A DNA stretch of 16,180 bases from Actinomycetota bacterium. Lineage in GTDB: Bacteria; Actinomycetota; Rubrobacteria; Rubrobacterales; Rubrobacteraceae. Location: positions 1 to 16,180 of the forward strand of contig JAIVIG010000364.1 of assembly GCA_020200675.1 (NCBI GenBank). Reading direction: 5' to 3'. A program made the translations under genes and the position numbers. Below the pieces are notes generated by a model. It saw only the letters and a program-made list of their open reading frames with translations. It was not told the origin of the DNA and ran no database searches. Positions 14,376-16,180 of the stretch are shown here, in pieces. How positions within the stretch are numbered: position 1 is the stretch's first letter; every line of letters starts with the position of its first letter.

Positions 14376-15224
14376 TCAGCTGGGAATCTTGGCGAACGTG
14401 TTCGGGTGAGGACCGGTGCGGCCGTCCTCGCCCCGGTCGAGCGCGGAGATCTCGCCCACGTCGTCGGACCCGAGCTCGAAGTCGAACAGCTCGAAGTTCT
14501 CCTTCATGCGCGAGGGCGTCACCGACTTAGGGAATATGATGTCGCCGCGCTCTATGTGCCACCGCAAGACGACCTGCGCCGGCGTCTTGCCGACCTTCTC
14601 GGCGATCTGGGTGATGGTGGGGTCTTCGAGCACCCCGCCCTGCGCGATCGGCGACCACGCCTCCGTGACGATCCCGTGCTCCTGACCGTATTCGCGCACC
14701 GCCTCGTTGGTGAAGTAGGGGTGTACCTCGATCTGGTTTACCGCCGGCACCGTGTCGGTCTCGGCGGCCAGCTGGTCCAGGTGCTCGGCCTGGAAGTTCG
14801 ACACCCCGATCGAACGGGCGCGGCCGTCGCGCTTGAACTCCTCTAGCGTCTTCCAGGTAGACACGAAGTCACCGTTGTAGAGCGTGGGCAACGGCCAGTG
14901 GATGAGGAACAGGTCCACGTAGTCGAAGCCGAGATCTGAGAGCGTAGCGTCGAATGCCTCGCGGGCGTCCTCGGGCTCATGGAACGCGTTGTTGAGCTTG
15001 CTGGTGACGTAGACGTCGCCCCGGTCGAGGCCGGAGGCGCGGATAGCTTCGCCGACCTCCCTCTCGTTGCCGTACATCTCCGCGGTGTCGATGTGCCGGT
15101 AGCCGATCTCGAGTGCCTCGCCCACCGCCTCCGCGGTATTCTCCGGTTCGATCTGGAAGACCCCGAAACCTAGCTGCGGGATGGCGTTGCCGTCGTTGAG
15201 CGTGATGTTGGGAACTGTGTTCAT
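14376..15224 (-). CDS. Aldo/keto reductase (DkgA/AKR5-like)
   Basis: This 282-residue NADPH-dependent carbonyl reductase has the complete AKR tetrad: Asp46 and Tyr51 (HIDTAEMYGNE), Lys76 (VTSKLNN) and His109 (LIHWPLP). Other family marks are IPQLGFGVFQI, SIGVSNF, NQIEVHPYF, EAWSPIAQGG and the cofactor-binding FPKSVTPSRMKENFELFDF. The length and motifs resemble 2,5-diketo-D-gluconate reductases, which reduce small dicarbonyls and aldehydes; the true substrate is unknown. ATG at 15224 has AAGGAG about 10 bases upstream. It is a single gene on the minus strand, convergent with the DoxX-like operon across the hairpin at 14265. Confidence 0.92.
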   Translation of the reverse strand: MNTVPNITLNDGNAIPQLGFGVFQIEPENTAEAVGEALEIGYRHIDTAEMYGNEREVGEAIRASGLDRGDVYVTSKLNNAFHEPEDAREAFDATLSDLGFDYVDLFLIHWPLPTLYNGDFVSTWKTLEEFKRDGRARSIGVSNFQAEHLDQLAAETDTVPAVNQIEVHPYFTNEAVREYGQEHGIVTEAWSPIAQGGVLEDPTITQIAEKVGKTPAQVVLRWHIERGDIIFPKSVTPSRMKENFELFDFELGSDDVGEISALDRGEDGRTGPHPNTFAKIPS

Positions 15225-15650
15225 AGTCGTCCAACTCCTTCATCTGTCGTGACCGCCTCTCAGACCCCAGAGAGACCACAAAGAACACGGGGATACCCGG
15301 ATCGGCCTGTGTCCAAAACGTCGTGTACACGTCCTACGCGCAAGGAGGCTCGAACCGCTCCTGGTAGTCCCTGGACTCTACCCGTCCCCTCTTCCGCTCT
15401 CCCATGCCCCCCTCCAGACGACGTGTGGGATGGGATGCATGCGACGTCCGGGCTTTCCGACCAACCGAGATGGACCGGCCCCCCGCGTCGTTACTGCCAG
15501 CCTCGGCTACAGCCATACGTTGCACTTTTGTTGGTGGCCTGATCCGCTGGCCACGTCATAGATGGTGTGGAGGAGGTCGACCACGTTATCCCCCCGTACG
15601 CCCGCCGGGAGCGTCGGGTTAGAATTCGGGGCACCGTCAAAAGGAGCGGC
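15225..15650. other. 426-bp intergenic stretch without a recognised gene
   Basis: The stretch separates the start of the aldo/keto reductase gene from the start of the PhoD-like gene, so it should hold two divergent promoters. I could not pick out convincing -35/-10 pairs. Short open frames exist on both strands, but none shows a known motif. From 15543 the frame of the PhoD-like gene is open upstream of its ATG for 36 codons, without a Tat signal or a better start. A tRNA T-loop-like GGTTCGAGCC on the minus strand near 15350 does not fold as a tRNA. Confidence 0.5.
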
Positions 15651-16180
15651 ATGAGAACGAGAGCCAGCAATCCCTTTACGTTGGGCGTGGCCTCCGGGTA
15701 CCCGAAGGAAGATAGCGTCGTGTTGTGGACTCGCCTGGCCCCCGATCCCCTCTACGGCGGGGGTATGGGCACCACCAGAGACGTCGGGGTCCCGCTGGAG
15801 ATAGCGACGAATTCCTCCTTTACGAACGTCGTACAGAGTACGCGTGCCGTCGCGGAGGCGAGGTACGCCCACTCCGTTCACCACGTCGTCACCGACCTCC
15901 GGCCCAACACGCATTACTGGTACCGGTTCTCGTACAGAGGATATAGCGCGATGGGGCGCACCCTGACCGCCGGCAACCGCGACGACGTCAGGTTCGCCTT
16001 CGTGAACTGCCAGAACTTGCAAGAGGGTTTTTACCCCGTCTACAGGGACATAGCCGAGGACGGCTCGCTCGACCTGGTCGTGCATCTGGGCGACTACATC
16101 TACGACAGCGCCCCGGCCCCCGGCGGCCCCAGGCAGCACAGGACGAAGGCCCCGGTGGACCTCGCGTCCTTCCGCAACAG
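15651..16180 (+). CDS. phoD: PhoD-type alkaline phosphatase/phosphodiesterase, 5' part (3' end outside window)
   Basis: The 176 visible codons run from ATG at 15651 to the window edge. NPFTLGVASGYPKEDSVVLW and TRLAPDPL mark the PhoD N-terminal fibronectin-like domain; HSVHHVVTDLRPNTHYWYRF, GRTLTA, VRFAFVNCQ and VVHLGDYIYD mark its end and the start of the metallophosphatase domain. Family members release phosphate from phosphodiesters using Fe and Ca ions, usually after Tat export. Here the protein begins at the mature domain and no twin-arginine signal is visible, so the export signal was lost or the enzyme is cytoplasmic. AAAAGGAG lies 4 bases before the ATG. Several usually conserved residues differ (SGD is SGY, SCQ is NCQ). 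Confidence 0.85.
   Translation, partial: MRTRASNPFTLGVASGYPKEDSVVLWTRLAPDPLYGGGMGTTRDVGVPLEIATNSSFTNVVQSTRAVAEARYAHSVHHVVTDLRPNTHYWYRFSYRGYSAMGRTLTAGNRDDVRFAFVNCQNLQEGFYPVYRDIAEDGSLDLVVHLGDYIYDSAPAPGGPRQHRTKAPVDLASFRN

Noticed and set aside
15335..15370. tRNA T-arm (GGTTCGAGCC on the minus strand)
   Set aside because: The flanking bases do not make a 5-bp stem and no anticodon or D arm can be placed.
15507..16139. Minus-strand open frame of 210 codons opposite the PhoD-like gene
   Set aside because: It is antisense to a clear PhoD domain and its own sequence shows no family features.

Overview
The window reads as high-GC actinobacterial DNA, most like the Rubrobacter lineage. This is an inference from base composition, GTG/TTG starts, the glutamine synthetase plus FluG-type amidohydrolase pair and a TipA-like MerR regulator; no rRNA or other taxonomic marker is present. 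Most intact genes are ordinary metabolic or accessory genes, and between them lie many gene relics and mobile-element remains, so this looks like an actively eroding accessory region.

Left part (1-4800). The 3' end of a rubredoxin-domain gene is followed by a repeat element of CTGACAG-like heptads in inverted arms that fills the whole gap up to a plant-type [2Fe-2S] ferredoxin gene. On the minus strand, a class I/III-like glutamine synthetase and a FluG-like amidohydrolase form a tight operon, probably acting on a gamma-glutamyl-amine type substrate (inference). Divergent from it is a decayed second ferredoxin copy that has lost most iron-sulfur ligands. A minus-strand metF (methylenetetrahydrofolate reductase) follows, then the C-terminal remnant of a third ferredoxin copy.

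Middle part (4800-9300). A cytochrome P450 has intact heme, I-helix and ExxR motifs but appears to have lost about 25 residues around helix C. Downstream are a VapBC toxin-antitoxin pair, an orphan duplicate of the P450 C-terminus, a six-helix membrane protein on the minus strand, and an IS630-family element with clear TA-flanked inverted repeats and a transposase broken by three frameshifts.

Right part (9280-16180). A MerR/TipAS-type regulator sits behind a promoter with a 19-bp spacer and an imperfect operator dyad. Next is a complete IS982-family element, a BBE-type FAD oxidoreductase, and an internally deleted IS982-type derivative in the opposite orientation; together they resemble a composite transposon around the oxidoreductase. 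A two-gene operon (RibD/DHFR-like reductase plus DoxX-like membrane protein) is bracketed by two copies of a hairpin repeat, with a DUF1905-like gene fragment at its end. An aldo/keto reductase (minus) and the 5' part of a PhoD-type phosphatase without a signal peptide close the window.

I see no CRISPR array, no rRNA or tRNA gene and no clear new defence system. The most notable signals are the three-copy ferredoxin decay series, the helix-C-deleted P450 with its orphan tail, the start-to-end fused IS982 derivative, and the repeat element filling the gap before the ferredoxin.
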